A stretch of DNA of 64,000 nt from Glaciecola sp965658765 (GCA_965658765.1 CBFHTO010000001.1:1-64000), one strand, 5' to 3'. Counted from the first letter of the stretch, positions 1 through 9,364 are shown. Translations and numbers: made by a program. The notes: generated by a model not told the origin, from the letters alone.

Positions 1-332
1 TGTTTACACCTAAGAAACCTTTTTTGCGATTATATCAAAATAATATTTAAAGCGAGTGGCTCACGGCGTTTATCTTTTTAGATGAATAAATCGCACCTGT
101 TTACATTAATAAACAGCGCTTTCAATGGCTCATAGCTTTATGTCGTTTCCAAAGATTCACGCTGAAGTTTATCACCACACACAAGACATATTTTGACGCA
201 ACAGACCCTAATACTCCTTAAATTATATGTAATAGCGTGCTCATTCTGAAAACAGGCTTACAGAAAAGTATTTTTATTCTTTAGTCTTAGTCACCTTGAT
301 GAATCAAGGATTTACTACTAAACCTTTATTAT
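1..332. other. Gene-free stretch upstream of the first BLUF gene
   Basis: No convincing coding frame is seen here. Two small inverted repeats are visible: CTGTTTA/TAAACAG at 97-116 with a six-base loop, and CCTTGAT/ATCAAGG at 294-309 separated by two bases. The second lies about 24 bases before the BLUF gene and could be a regulator site. No clear sigma-70 promoter was recognised. The region may include the upstream end of the neighbouring locus outside the window. Confidence 0.5.
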
Positions 333-791
333 ATGATCTTAAAACATGAACAAAATAAAATGATACAACTTGCATACACAACTATTGCTAGGCGAGCGAT
401 GGATAAAGCAGCGCTTATGAAACTGCTGCAACAAGCTAGGTTATTTAATTATCAACACAACCTAAGCGGTATATTACTTTACAAGGACCGGTCTTTCTTT
501 CAAGTTTTAGAGGGTGATAACAACACAGTGACCGATTTAATGGTCTCTATTGGATTAGACAATCGCCATCAAGACTTAAATGTGATGTACAACAGAGTAA
601 TCACACAAAGGGACTTTCAAACATGGAGTATGGGCTTTGTTAATCTTGACGCCGAGGAGCTTGATCCAGACCTGAGAGCCGCAAAAGATTTTATCTTTCC
701 ATTACAAAGTAAGTCAGGCAGTTTAGCTCAAATTATTAATGTCTCTAAAGCCAAGACCTTAGTCAGTCGATTTTCTGGCGTGTTAGCTTAA
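333..791 (+). CDS. BLUF domain blue-light sensor protein
   Basis: Short BLUF (blue light using FAD) photoreceptor, about 150 residues, essentially one domain with a short C-terminal tail. The family binds FAD and signals through a Tyr-Gln-Met/Trp hydrogen-bond network. Visible here are the early Tyr in IQLAYTT, the Asn in HNLSG, the key Gln in FFQVLEG and the late WSMGF. No output domain is fused, so a partner protein would be needed, as in short BLUF proteins generally. Neither candidate start has a good Shine-Dalgarno; the BLUF core begins at the second Met (position 360), which may be the true start. It stands alone, convergent with the next gene. A second BLUF gene lies at 58.4-58.9 kb. 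Confidence 0.88.
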   Translation: MILKHEQNKMIQLAYTTIARRAMDKAALMKLLQQARLFNYQHNLSGILLYKDRSFFQVLEGDNNTVTDLMVSIGLDNRHQDLNVMYNRVITQRDFQTWSMGFVNLDAEELDPDLRAAKDFIFPLQSKSGSLAQIINVSKAKTLVSRFSGVLA

Positions 792-860
792 ACATTCTTT
801 GATATAAAACCTGCCCTTGCTTTTGTATGGCGCACCTTTCGTTCATCAAATTAATGGTTA

Positions 861-1382
861 TCAAATCCACCGTCTTACCTCGTCAAGGTAACTCTCGTAC
901 TCCTTCCCAAATAGAGACTTAAGCATCGTCTCTTCAGGCCGAATTTGAAACCGGTTGAGATAGCAGATAAACAATAGGATAAAAATAATACCTAATAAAT
1001 TGTGCAAATACAGACAAAGGGCAAGCAGTATGAGCGCCAGACCTAAATACATTGGATTACGCGAATATGCGAATACACCATGTCTAACCACTTGGCTAGC
1101 TTTATCGAGGTGAATGGGGTCAACACTCGTTTTCGCCCTTCTAAAAGTTACAACCGCGGCTATGCCAACACCAGTTCCTAATGTAAAACTTACCGCGCTT
1201 ATAAACTTCACAACGAAATTGAAGGTCGTTTCATCCCCTGCACTTTTTGCTATATTGGCAACTTCTGAAAGAATCGGTATATTTTCTAGCAAGGCCTTGG
1301 GATGAATAAAATAAATTAGTGCAGCAGCGATTAGGAAAACCGCCACTGGGGGAACTTTCAATTCTAGTCTACTGATATTCAT
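861..1382 (-). CDS. Isoprenylcysteine carboxylmethyltransferase-family membrane protein
   Basis: A 173-residue integral membrane protein with about four hydrophobic segments (near residues 12-28, 55-80, 110-142). The C-terminal half carries the signature of the ICMT/phospholipid methyltransferase family: HGVFAYSRNPMYLG, followed by a second membrane hairpin and the RPEE...FGKEYESYLDEVRRW ending, which in the family forms the SAM-binding site. Bacterial members have unknown or varied substrates; prenylated proteins are not expected here. It lies downstream of the peroxiredoxin gene on the same strand with about 48 bases between them, so co-transcription is possible. The family call is firm, the substrate is not. 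Confidence 0.82.
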   Translation of the reverse strand: MNISRLELKVPPVAVFLIAAALIYFIHPKALLENIPILSEVANIAKSAGDETTFNFVVKFISAVSFTLGTGVGIAAVVTFRRAKTSVDPIHLDKASQVVRHGVFAYSRNPMYLGLALILLALCLYLHNLLGIIFILLFICYLNRFQIRPEETMLKSLFGKEYESYLDEVRRWI

Positions 1383-1430
1383 CTCTTTACCACAATTAAA
1401 GTTGCCAAAAGAAGTGATAAGTACTTGAAT

Positions 1431-1904
1431 TTATAATGAGTTGAGTAAGGTCTCAGCATCTGACACTTCGAATTGACCTCCTTCCTCGAGGTTTAACTTA
1501 CTCACTATGCCATCTTCTACTAACATGCTGTAACGCCTAGAACGAATCCCACCAAATCCTGAGGTATCCATTTCTACGCCAAGAGCTTTAGCAAAACTTC
1601 CGTCCCCATCAGCTAGCATTGTTATATGTTCAGCGTTAAGCGCTTTACCCCAAGAATGCATGACAAAGGCATCGTTAACAGAAACACAAACGATGTCATC
1701 AATTCCTTTCTCTTTAAATTTATCAGCTAAAGCTACATATCCAGGTAAATGTGACTCGGAGCACGTAGGAGTAAACGCACCTGGTACTGCAAATAATACG
1801 ACTTTTTTACCGGAGAAAAGCTCCTCTGTGCTTGGGTTTTTCATGCCATCCTCTGTCATTAAGCTAAATTCTGCTTCGGGAAGGCGCTCATTAAGATTGA
1901 TCAT
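1431..1904 (-). CDS. Peroxiredoxin, Prx5/AhpE-like
   Basis: A 157-residue thioredoxin-fold peroxidase that would reduce hydrogen peroxide and organic hydroperoxides in the cytoplasm. The peroxidatic cysteine sits in the Prx5 signature VPGAFTPTCSESHLPGY (residues about 40-56), with the conserved Thr two residues before it. The conserved arginine stretch is seen in RSRRYSML. There is no fused glutaredoxin domain, unlike the hybrid Prx5 of Haemophilus. The start is supported by AAGGAA about seven bases upstream of the ATG. The gene is followed by the methyltransferase-family gene on the same strand. Confidence 0.92.
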   Translation of the reverse strand: MINLNERLPEAEFSLMTEDGMKNPSTEELFSGKKVVLFAVPGAFTPTCSESHLPGYVALADKFKEKGIDDIVCVSVNDAFVMHSWGKALNAEHITMLADGDGSFAKALGVEMDTSGFGGIRSRRYSMLVEDGIVSKLNLEEGGQFEVSDAETLLNSL

Positions 1905-1988
1905 ATTGGTTCCTTAGTACTTTTTTAGTAATGTGTTAAATGAATAAGCCTGTATGAAAGATGAGGATCATAAGGCAATATAATTGTT

Positions 1989-2909
1989 CTAAGGTTTTTG
2001 GTAGATGTCGAAACGATGTTTTTTTGAAGGTATGTTTCCAATCGGCTTTACCCCCAGTGCATTCGATAATTCTGGCGCATTTGCTGGTCGTTTTACAACT
2101 ACGCGTTTTGCTGGAAATTCCAAGGCGGCATCCATTAGGCGTTCACTGTCCAGATCTGGCCCTAATAGTTGTTGAAAAGCCTGCATTTCTTTTTTCACTA
2201 GAGCAGATTTTTTCTTATGGGGAAACATCGGATCAAGATAAAGCACATCGGCTTGGAACTTATTTTCTTTGGCTTTTGTAGTGAGTGAGCCTTCACTTTC
2301 ATACCAATTACTCGCTAGTAAAAAATCATCGAGCTTTTGCGCTTCTTGTATTGATAAAACGTCTCGCCAAGTTTTATGGGCGAAAATAGATAAAAAATCA
2401 CCACTGTCAAAGTTAACAACATGCATATGCTTCTCACATTCCACTTGAGCGTTATGAGCCCGCTGTAGTGCGTCTATCAATAATTTAGAAATAATGGCAC
2501 TTCTTTCGAGCATTAATACTCGAGCTCCAACACTTGCCATTATGAAACTATCGGTACCCATACCCGCAGTGCAATCTATCACTCTAGGATGCTTATTAGT
2601 TTTAATGCCTATAGCTCTTGCGATAGCCTCATTTTTACCCCCACCATGCTGCTTGCGATATTGTAGTGCCGCTGATTTGAAATCAATAAAAATATCGGAC
2701 CATTTTGGCTCCGAGGATAGACGTAAGCTGAGGCCCTCTTCTGATATTACCAACTGCCATTTCGCGCTAGAAAATTTCTTTACGGAACCAGCCAAGGGGA
2801 CTTTGTGTAATTTGAGACCTAGGTCTTGTGCTAATTGCTTTGCTTTTGTTTCGGACTCTAAGTTATTAACATCTTCGAGTAATACTGCTAATTCGCATGA
2901 CTTAAGCAT
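1989..2909 (-). CDS. rsmJ: 16S rRNA (guanine(1516)-N(2))-methyltransferase RsmJ
   Basis: SAM-dependent methyltransferase of the RsmJ (YhiQ) family, which modifies G1516 of 16S rRNA. Motif I is seen in VIDCTAGMGTDSF, and the catalytic region in LYLDPMFPHKKKSALVKKEM, both typical of RsmJ. The frame is open further upstream into recG, but the start MLKSCELAVLLED at 2909 fits the family. It overlaps the recG stop by eight bases, implying translational coupling. At about 306 residues it is longer than the E. coli protein (250), mainly through an N-terminal extension and some internal insertions. Confidence 0.9.
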   Translation of the reverse strand: MLKSCELAVLLEDVNNLESETKAKQLAQDLGLKLHKVPLAGSVKKFSSAKWQLVISEEGLSLRLSSEPKWSDIFIDFKSAALQYRKQHGGGKNEAIARAIGIKTNKHPRVIDCTAGMGTDSFIMASVGARVLMLERSAIISKLLIDALQRAHNAQVECEKHMHVVNFDSGDFLSIFAHKTWRDVLSIQEAQKLDDFLLASNWYESEGSLTTKAKENKFQADVLYLDPMFPHKKKSALVKKEMQAFQQLLGPDLDSERLMDAALEFPAKRVVVKRPANAPELSNALGVKPIGNIPSKKHRFDIYQKP

Positions 2910-4977
2910 TTGAGTACTCGTCCTTATATGCAAGCCAACGCTGAATGAGCGCAAGCGAGGCCTGATTATGATGCGCCCACATATTCTCGGCAATTTCTTG
3001 GACTTGCGGCATCAGCCGAGCATCTCTCACTAAATCTGCAATTTTCAGATCGGCAATACCGGTTTGCTTCGTACCGAGCAGCTCACCGGGACCCCTAATT
3101 TCCAGATCTTTCTCTGCTACATAAAATCCATCGTTTGACTCTCTAAGTACACTTAACTTTAGCGTAGCCGTTTTGCTAAGGGGTTGTTGATACATCAATA
3201 CGCAGTGACTCTCGATTTTACCTCGTCCAACTCGCCCTCTCAGTTGATGCAATTGAGCTAGACCTAAACGCTCTGGATTTTCAATGATCATTAAACTGGC
3301 ATTTGGTACATCCACACCCACTTCGATCACTGTTGTGGCGACTAATAATTGCGAATCTCCACGCTTGAATTCATCCATCACAGCTTGTTTTTCTTCAGGT
3401 TTTAATCGCCCATGTACAAGCGAAATGCTTAGATCTGGCAGTGCAGTGCGCAAGGCAATAGCTGTGTCTTCAGCTGCTTGGCACTGTAAGACATCCGATT
3501 CTTCTATCAGTGTGCATACCCAATAAACTTGGCGAGCGTCGTTTAACACAGCTAAGCGGACTCGTTCTATTACTTCAGCTCGCCTCGTATCAGCAATAAC
3601 GACGGTTTTAACGGGAGTACGTCCAGGGGGCAGTTCATCAATGATGGAAGTATTTAAATCAGCATATGCAGTCATTGCTAGGGTACGTGGTATGGGAGTT
3701 GCCGTCATAATAAGTTGATGGGGATGTTTGCCCTGTTTTTCACCTTTTTTACGCAAGGCAAGGCGCTGGTGCACACCAAAGCGATGTTGTTCGTCCACAA
3801 TAACGAGTGCCAACTTTTTGTACTCTACGGCGTCTTGAAAGATTGCGTGTGTTCCTACTAAAAAAGAAATATCGCCATCTATCAGGGCCTTTAAGGTTGC
3901 CCCTCTTTCTTTTACTTTTGTCTTACCAGCTAACCAACCAACCTTTACTCCTAAAGGTTCAAGCCACTGACGGAAGTTATTAGCATGCTGTTCGGCAAGG
4001 ATCTCAGTTGGCGCCATTAATGCGACCTGATAACCACTCTCAATTACGTTTAATGCGCTCAAGCAAGCAACAAGTGTTTTACCGGAGCCAACATCTCCTT
4101 GAACAAGCCGCATCATTGGCTTATTTTGCATAAGATCATGCTCGATTTCCTGCACTACTCTTGCTTGTGCATTGGTTGGCGTAAAGGGTAAGGACGCCAA
4201 TAAAGCTTGTTTAAGCTTGCTGTCACTCTCAATGCTTATACCTGGAGAGTGTGACGCATTTGCTTTTACTTTTAACAGACTTAGGTGGTGCGCCAAAAGT
4301 TCCTCTAAAACAAGTCTCGTCTGTGCTGGATGTTGCCCTTCTAAAAGCATGTTTAAATTCACATCAGCCGGTGGTCGATGAACTAAGTACAAGGCGTCTT
4401 CTAGTGATAATTGCTCTGCATAAAGTCCCTTTGGCAATAAGTCGAGCAATGCGCCTTTTTTTAATTGGGCGAGAGCTTGTTGGCTAAGTTTCCGTAAAGT
4501 AAGCTGATTGACGCCCTCGGTAGTTGGATATACAGGCGTAAGAGTTGTCTCAAGGCCAAGCGAACTCGATTGGCTCAGCACTTTATATTCTGGGTGCATC
4601 ATTTCCCAACCCGATGGACCACTTTTTACTTCACCAAATGCTCGTATTTGTGTGCCTGGGCTTAAACCCTTTAGTTGCGCAGCAGAGAAATGAAAAAAAC
4701 GTAAATTAATGAAATCGCTAGAATCACTTAGCTTCACGATGAGCATGCGCTTGCGACCATATTTTATATCGGCACTTTGAACTTCACCCACCACGGTACC
4801 ATGTAAGCCGTTATAGATTTCTCGAATCGCATAAACACGAGTGCGGTCCTCGTAGCGAAGAGGTAAGTGAAAAATCATGTCTTGCAGATTGCGGATCCCT
4901 AGCCTAGCAAGCTTTTCTGCAACACGGTCGCCCACGCCTTTTAAGCTAGTAACAGGAGTATCTGCAAGTGATTTCAT
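2902..4977 (-). CDS. recG: ATP-dependent DNA helicase RecG
   Basis: A branched-DNA helicase that remodels stalled replication forks and Holliday junctions. In the 691-residue product I see the N-terminal wedge/OB domain (LKGVGDRVAEKLARLGI, then LPLRYEDRT), Walker A GDVGSGKT, the DEQHRFGVHQR DEAD-like box, ATPIPRTLAM, and the C-terminal HQLRGRVGRG motif VI. Length matches E. coli RecG (693). The open frame extends 16 codons upstream, but MKSLADTPVTSLKGVG aligns with the known N-terminus. It overlaps rsmJ downstream. In E. coli recG follows trmH; here they are about 6 kb apart. Confidence 0.97.
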   Translation of the reverse strand: MKSLADTPVTSLKGVGDRVAEKLARLGIRNLQDMIFHLPLRYEDRTRVYAIREIYNGLHGTVVGEVQSADIKYGRKRMLIVKLSDSSDFINLRFFHFSAAQLKGLSPGTQIRAFGEVKSGPSGWEMMHPEYKVLSQSSSLGLETTLTPVYPTTEGVNQLTLRKLSQQALAQLKKGALLDLLPKGLYAEQLSLEDALYLVHRPPADVNLNMLLEGQHPAQTRLVLEELLAHHLSLLKVKANASHSPGISIESDSKLKQALLASLPFTPTNAQARVVQEIEHDLMQNKPMMRLVQGDVGSGKTLVACLSALNVIESGYQVALMAPTEILAEQHANNFRQWLEPLGVKVGWLAGKTKVKERGATLKALIDGDISFLVGTHAIFQDAVEYKKLALVIVDEQHRFGVHQRLALRKKGEKQGKHPHQLIMTATPIPRTLAMTAYADLNTSIIDELPPGRTPVKTVVIADTRRAEVIERVRLAVLNDARQVYWVCTLIEESDVLQCQAAEDTAIALRTALPDLSISLVHGRLKPEEKQAVMDEFKRGDSQLLVATTVIEVGVDVPNASLMIIENPERLGLAQLHQLRGRVGRGKIESHCVLMYQQPLSKTATLKLSVLRESNDGFYVAEKDLEIRGPGELLGTKQTGIADLKIADLVRDARLMPQVQEIAENMWAHHNQASLALIQRWLAYKDEYSNA

Positions 4978-5078
4978 AAACGTTATGTGATTATTTTTAT
5001 TTGTTTCTATACCGCATACTATCATTGTTTAATTGACTGACAATAGTACATGGCAACCACCAGAGTTAAAAACTAGGT

Positions 5079-7292
5079 TTAAAACATACTATCTCTTAGG
5101 CCTGTGAACTCTTGCATGATCATTGGTCGATTCAATGTTTGCCCACCGTCTCGGCCAATCGGAATCCACGGGATTTTACCAGCACCCTTTGAAGGCTGGA
5201 GAGTAAACAAGTCAAGTGGGATAGTCAGATAAAAGCCCTTTGTAAAGCTGCCCTCTCCATATTCTTCGGCAGAAACGTTAGTAAACGCCGCAAACGCTCC
5301 AACCACCATGCCAGAGTCAAAGCGTTTCGAAAAGTCGATTTTGACGCCCTTGTCCTTCGCTAAAAATTGCCCAATATTTAAGCCAATTCGCGTATTAGGT
5401 AAAAACTCTGGTCGGTAATAAACATTTATATGACCAGTAAAAGTCGAGTAATCTAAAAAACTAACATCATCATCAAAGCCACGTTGACGCACGTAATTTA
5501 AGTCTGCACCAATGCTCCAATTACTGTCTACTGGTCGATAGAGAATTTCGCCACCAACGCCACCGAACATTGTTTCGAGATACCCAGCATAAGCCTGTAC
5601 AAATAAATCTTGTTTTGGCCTATCCACATATTGATAAAACAATGTATCTAAGGTTACATCAGCGCGATTGACGTAGCGTCGCACTTCAGTTCGCACTCGT
5701 GGTAAGGGTGTGTCTTGACTGTCGCTCAAGAAATTAAATTCATCAAAGTTTTCAACTAATGTCACTTTCGCTGTGCCGCTAATCCTGTGATGTTCGTTAA
5801 ACGCATAACCACCCGTCAATGCAACCCCACCTTGAAACATGAAGAATCGCTCGGGTGAACCAAAAGTTTGGATCCAGAAAGTCTCAATGTTTCGAATCCA
5901 ACCGCTGGTCTTTTTAATAGTCATATTGGCGATGCTTTTATCACTCACTGGCTGACGTGAAAAGGCGTCTTTAATTTCCAAGCGCAGAGCTCTGCCCGTT
6001 GCTACTTTCTTCAATAAAACCGCATCAACTACTGTTTCAAGCATCGGAATTCCACCGGCTAGCTCGACAATCCGATATTCGGTGATATTATCTGGTAATT
6101 CAGACGCTAGGATACGAGCGATTCTCTCTGTCGATTCAAATGGGTCTCTGTAGCTAGTCTGTGTCCCATAAATCGTCATCACGTTGCCATCAAAATAAGA
6201 GGTTCTAAAAAAGAATCCTGCTTTAAATAATAAATCTTGTGTAAGTCGATCGCTATTAATCGACGTTCGGTCAGCAACCTTTGATTCAAATTCAATATCA
6301 CGAGGTTGTGCGTTAATTTTAGGGGATGATACGGTATTAAGGTCAATGTTGTAGGTAAGTCCAAAACCAAGTGTGTTTCCACGCTGATAATTCAAACTCA
6401 AATCAAAGCCCTTGTATCGATAAACGGCTTCCGCGTTCCATCGAGAGTCTTGCAATAATGCGCCAGCTCGGTCGTCTTGGTAATTATTTCCCTCATATTC
6501 CAAATTTAAAATTAAGGGTTCCCAGGGAGTTTGATAACTCAGACCAAACGAGACGGCCATCGGTCCTTTAAAGAAACGCTGTGCATCGATGGTACCGCCT
6601 GAACCAGTAAAAGCGTTATCCCTCGAACAATAAGACTCTCGAATCGAGCAAAAAGGATTCGTTAAGTCATCATGACTACCCAAGTAGCCCCAGTTAAAAT
6701 TGATGTGCGTATCTAAGGGGCCAAAGCGCTTACTTAATCCAATAAACTCTGAATTAAAAAAACCTGTCCCCCCAAAATCGCGTATTCCGAGCGACACTTC
6801 GGGCGTATATTTACTTTCTTTGAACAATCTAAATTTGGCATCTATCCCTTTATCTTTTAGGGTCTGGTCGTTTGAAAAATTATCAAATTGACTATAAAGC
6901 CGCGTTCTAACGTCAGAATACCTCACCGTTGCCTGCATCCAATCAAACAACTGTAAATTTACTGACCAAAAGCGATACTCTTCGTTATCTGAATATGAAG
7001 CACTTAATGTACCTTCGGGCATCATTCGGGAGGTAGGGATTTGAATCAAGCCCACGCCACCTTGTGCCATTTGTGACGGTCTTAAAGCACTCTGTAGCCA
7101 AGGGTTATATACAATGGATTTTTCGATACCTCTCAAATACGGATCTTCAGAATACAAAGTCTCAGGACCTTCAAAAAATACCTTACTCAACAAGCTTTTT
7201 GGTTTCTCTATAGGATCTTGATGTTCTTGTGCAAGCAAAGTGAACGACCCAATGAGCAACAAGTAAGCAATTAGAAAACGATACATGCTCAT
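5079..7292 (-). CDS. yjbH: YjbH/GfcD-family exopolysaccharide outer-membrane protein
   Basis: A 737-residue protein of the YjbH family (DUF940), predicted outer-membrane beta-barrel pair used in polysaccharide secretion. An N-terminal signal peptide (MSMYRFLIAYLLLIGSFTLLAQ) is followed by the family opening with GGVGLIQIPTSRMMPEG and many alternating aromatic beta-strand segments. The ending, IPWIPIGRDGGQTLNRP followed by LRDSMF, is typical. The frame is open 16 codons earlier, but the start at 7292 gives a clean signal peptide and overlaps the end of yjbG by a few bases. It is the last gene of the yjbEFGH operon. Confidence 0.9.
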   Translation of the reverse strand: MSMYRFLIAYLLLIGSFTLLAQEHQDPIEKPKSLLSKVFFEGPETLYSEDPYLRGIEKSIVYNPWLQSALRPSQMAQGGVGLIQIPTSRMMPEGTLSASYSDNEEYRFWSVNLQLFDWMQATVRYSDVRTRLYSQFDNFSNDQTLKDKGIDAKFRLFKESKYTPEVSLGIRDFGGTGFFNSEFIGLSKRFGPLDTHINFNWGYLGSHDDLTNPFCSIRESYCSRDNAFTGSGGTIDAQRFFKGPMAVSFGLSYQTPWEPLILNLEYEGNNYQDDRAGALLQDSRWNAEAVYRYKGFDLSLNYQRGNTLGFGLTYNIDLNTVSSPKINAQPRDIEFESKVADRTSINSDRLTQDLLFKAGFFFRTSYFDGNVMTIYGTQTSYRDPFESTERIARILASELPDNITEYRIVELAGGIPMLETVVDAVLLKKVATGRALRLEIKDAFSRQPVSDKSIANMTIKKTSGWIRNIETFWIQTFGSPERFFMFQGGVALTGGYAFNEHHRISGTAKVTLVENFDEFNFLSDSQDTPLPRVRTEVRRYVNRADVTLDTLFYQYVDRPKQDLFVQAYAGYLETMFGGVGGEILYRPVDSNWSIGADLNYVRQRGFDDDVSFLDYSTFTGHINVYYRPEFLPNTRIGLNIGQFLAKDKGVKIDFSKRFDSGMVVGAFAAFTNVSAEEYGEGSFTKGFYLTIPLDLFTLQPSKGAGKIPWIPIGRDGGQTLNRPMIMQEFTGLRDSMF

Positions 7293-7293
7293 A

Positions 7294-8004
7294 TTATTGT
7301 ACCGCCCACTCAGGTATTTTATGCTTGGCGAGCTCAACAACGTCGACGTTAAACGATTTGTTGCTGATATTTAGCAAGTTTTGTTTAAACGGTATGTAAA
7401 TCATACTACCAGGCATAAGCGTTCGTTTATCGTCATTAAACAAATCTACCCCAGTCTTGAACACTCGCCCGTCGCTCTGAATTACCCAAACCATTCCGTA
7501 ATTTGCTCTAGTATCTCGCTGTACTTGTTGTACATAATCATTCACTGTAGATCCGTTGACAAATTGAAGCGTGAGTGCCTTAGAAACTGCGCCAAACACT
7601 TTAATAGTGCTTGGTCTGGGGCTTAGAACAAGGTGATAATTCTGAGTTGAATAAAAAGTTAAATCACTCTTCGGGCTTAGTCTAGCCAAGTCATAATCAA
7701 TTTTTCTAGCAACTCTACCGGCAACATTCCAAGAAGATATATATTCATTCAGCTCTTTAAATTCATTGTCCTTGGTGAAAGTAAGTAATCGCTCTTTTAA
7801 TTTATCAGGGGTCTTATCATCTAAGTCATAAAGCTTTGACGCTGGCCAATACCAATTTTCAGAATTCCCGATAACCTGTAAAACATTGCTGAGGTTTATC
7901 TGCTCTTTTACGTGATACACCTTATTAGGTGTGCTAACTGTGATCTTTGCCGAGACAAAAGCGCTTATGGTAAGTATCAAAAGCATTAAGAATATGCGTT
8001 TCAT
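7294..8004 (-). CDS. yjbG: GfcC/YjbG-family capsule/exopolysaccharide periplasmic protein
   Basis: A 236-residue exported protein of the GfcC family, thought to sit in the periplasm and assist polysaccharide export. A signal peptide is visible (MKRIFLMLLILTISAFVSA). The C-terminal region (LMPGSMIYIPFKQN) resembles the SLBB-like end of the family. The start codon overlaps the stop of yjbF by four bases (ATGA) and its end abuts yjbH, so the three genes should be translated from one message. The family call depends on both the protein and its operon position. Confidence 0.85.
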   Translation of the reverse strand: MKRIFLMLLILTISAFVSAKITVSTPNKVYHVKEQINLSNVLQVIGNSENWYWPASKLYDLDDKTPDKLKERLLTFTKDNEFKELNEYISSWNVAGRVARKIDYDLARLSPKSDLTFYSTQNYHLVLSPRPSTIKVFGAVSKALTLQFVNGSTVNDYVQQVQRDTRANYGMVWVIQSDGRVFKTGVDLFNDDKRTLMPGSMIYIPFKQNLLNISNKSFNVDVVELAKHKIPEWAVQ

Positions 8005-8660
8005 GGCACCATCCTCGCGATCCGAGAAAGGTATGTCATTGTGAGTTGTGCTTCGTTAGGGTGCAATTGTTGTTTCGATTTCAGTAAGGTAAAGTCATCT
8101 TGACTGAACCAGTATTCATTTACCCAAGTGGCGTCAGAAGCAATAAAATACTCATCGCCTGACATCGTGACCGCTTGTGTAAAATGAAATACAGGGATGT
8201 TTTGGCCATAAATATCTAAAGTAGACGATGTCATTTTGGCCTTAGAATATGTCATCTCAATACCATATTCACCAAGATAAAAATCGTTTATCCCTGTATG
8301 AACTATATTGTCATCAGCATTTTTATTTAACTTAGGTTGTCCATTACTGTACAAAAGATCGTTTAATCTCCCTACCGTACGAGTAATTACCCCATTTTGA
8401 ATAACCAATATTACTTTATCAGCCGAAACCCATTTGTATCCATCTTGCTCAATGTATGCAAGCGCAAGCACAGCAGAAGGCGTGTCATCTTGTTGTAAAT
8501 ACATCAAGTCGCTTTTAGACGCGCGTACGCGCTCAAGCGATGGAAGCTTAATGCTGAGGTCCATAGTTGCGAGCCTGATACTGTCTATATAGGTTAGATA
8601 AGTACCAGAGCATGCACTCAACAGCAAAACGCAGATTACACAAATAAGGGTATTTTTCAT
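8001..8660 (-). CDS. yjbF: YjbF/GfcB-family lipoprotein
   Basis: A roughly 219-residue outer-membrane lipoprotein of the YjbF/GfcB family (DUF2886). The signal peptide ends with the lipobox LLSAC at about residue 16. Family features include TYIDSIRLA, LAYIEQDGYKWVSADK and ITRTVGRLNDL. Two in-frame ATGs exist (8669 and 8660); the second has GGA at a usable distance and gives a short lysine-containing signal peptide, so it is preferred. The gene starts just 13 bases behind a terminator-like hairpin that separates it from yjbE. Confidence 0.87.
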   Translation of the reverse strand: MKNTLICVICVLLLSACSGTYLTYIDSIRLATMDLSIKLPSLERVRASKSDLMYLQQDDTPSAVLALAYIEQDGYKWVSADKVILVIQNGVITRTVGRLNDLLYSNGQPKLNKNADDNIVHTGINDFYLGEYGIEMTYSKAKMTSSTLDIYGQNIPVFHFTQAVTMSGDEYFIASDATWVNEYWFSQDDFTLLKSKQQLHPNEAQLTMTYLSRIARMVP

Positions 8661-8673
8661 AAATTCCATGCAT

Positions 8674-8703
8674 AAAAAAACTGCCGAAGAGTGGCAGTTT
8701 TTA
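8674..8703 (-). terminator. Intrinsic terminator between yjbE and yjbF
   Basis: On the minus strand a GC-containing stem, AAAACTGCC paired with GGCAGTTTT around a short loop, runs straight into seven T residues. It lies 19 bases after the yjbE stop and just before the yjbF start. The position suggests partial termination, so yjbE may be made in excess over yjbFGH. Confidence 0.8.
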
Positions 8704-8721
8704 TAACAAAATTCTTAGTGC

Positions 8722-9138
8722 TTACGGTACTGTAGGCAAATAAGTAAAGGTTACTGGTACTGTCACGGTAAATGTATTTGTAGCTGTCCCAGTTCCTGTC
8801 GCGGTACTACTCACCGTTACAGTGTTAGTTGTACCAACACATACACCATCCACCAATGGATCATCACCTTCACACTCTGGTGTTGGTGGCTCTACCGGCG
8901 GTTCTACTGGTGGCTCTGGTGGCTCTGGTGGCTGTACCACTACAGATGACCCAGTACTATTGGTCGCAATAATACCCAAAGCTGCTACCGTTGCTAAACC
9001 TGCTAGGTGCTTCTCACTGTTCGTCCATGCAGCACCAAACGCGTCATCAGATGCTTCGTTTGCTCCTGCGTTTTCTTGAGCGACAGCCCCAGTCGACATG
9101 GCTAGCACGGCAGATATTGCTAATAGCGATTTCTTCAT
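8722..9138 (-). CDS. yjbE: YjbE/GfcA-like small exported protein with Pro-rich and Thr-rich tail
   Basis: A 138-residue exported protein. The signal peptide (MKKSLLAISAVLAMSTGAVAQ) is preceded by GGGAAAGCAAC as ribosome site, which fixes the start at 9138. After a short segment with the hydrophobic stretch HLAGLATVAALGIIA comes a proline-rich run built from PPEPP/PPVEPP units (about residues 72-87), a CEGDDPLVDGVC motif with two cysteines, and a Thr/Val-rich tail ending in TFTYLPTVP. The threonine-rich composition and first place in the operon match YjbE/GfcA. Sequence identity to E. coli YjbE is not obvious, so the name leans on context. The molecular role of the family is unknown. Confidence 0.7.
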   Translation of the reverse strand: MKKSLLAISAVLAMSTGAVAQENAGANEASDDAFGAAWTNSEKHLAGLATVAALGIIATNSTGSSVVVQPPEPPEPPVEPPVEPPTPECEGDDPLVDGVCVGTTNTVTVSSTATGTGTATNTFTVTVPVTFTYLPTVP

Positions 9139-9169
9139 GTTGCTTTCCCGATTTAAAATTATAAACTCC

Positions 9170-9198
9170 AAGATATAGCGAAATAGGCTAGAGATCAA
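9170..9198 (-). promoter_or_regulatory. Candidate sigma-70 promoter for yjbEFGH
   Basis: On the minus strand TTGATC (9193-9198) and TATCTT (9170-9175) are separated by exactly 17 bases, about 31 bases upstream of the yjbE start. The -10 is imperfect, and a TATAAT with a poor -35 lies at 9158-9163 as an alternative. Confidence 0.35.
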
Positions 9199-9364
9199 GT
9201 TTTTTCAGTGTTTAGCCTACAATTTTTAGTCTAATTAAGAGCTCTTCAACACGCTAGTCTGACCAGCAAAACACTTTGGATTTTGTACTTTTTTGCTCAC
9301 CGAAATTTTACAAAATCCTATGCTGAGCGATAAAAGGGGACAAATAGGCCTGAATCGCAAAGCC

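Noticed and set aside
2902..2993. Longer N-terminus of RsmJ reaching into recG
   Set aside because: The extra 28 residues have no family match and the start at 2909 gives the usual short overlap.
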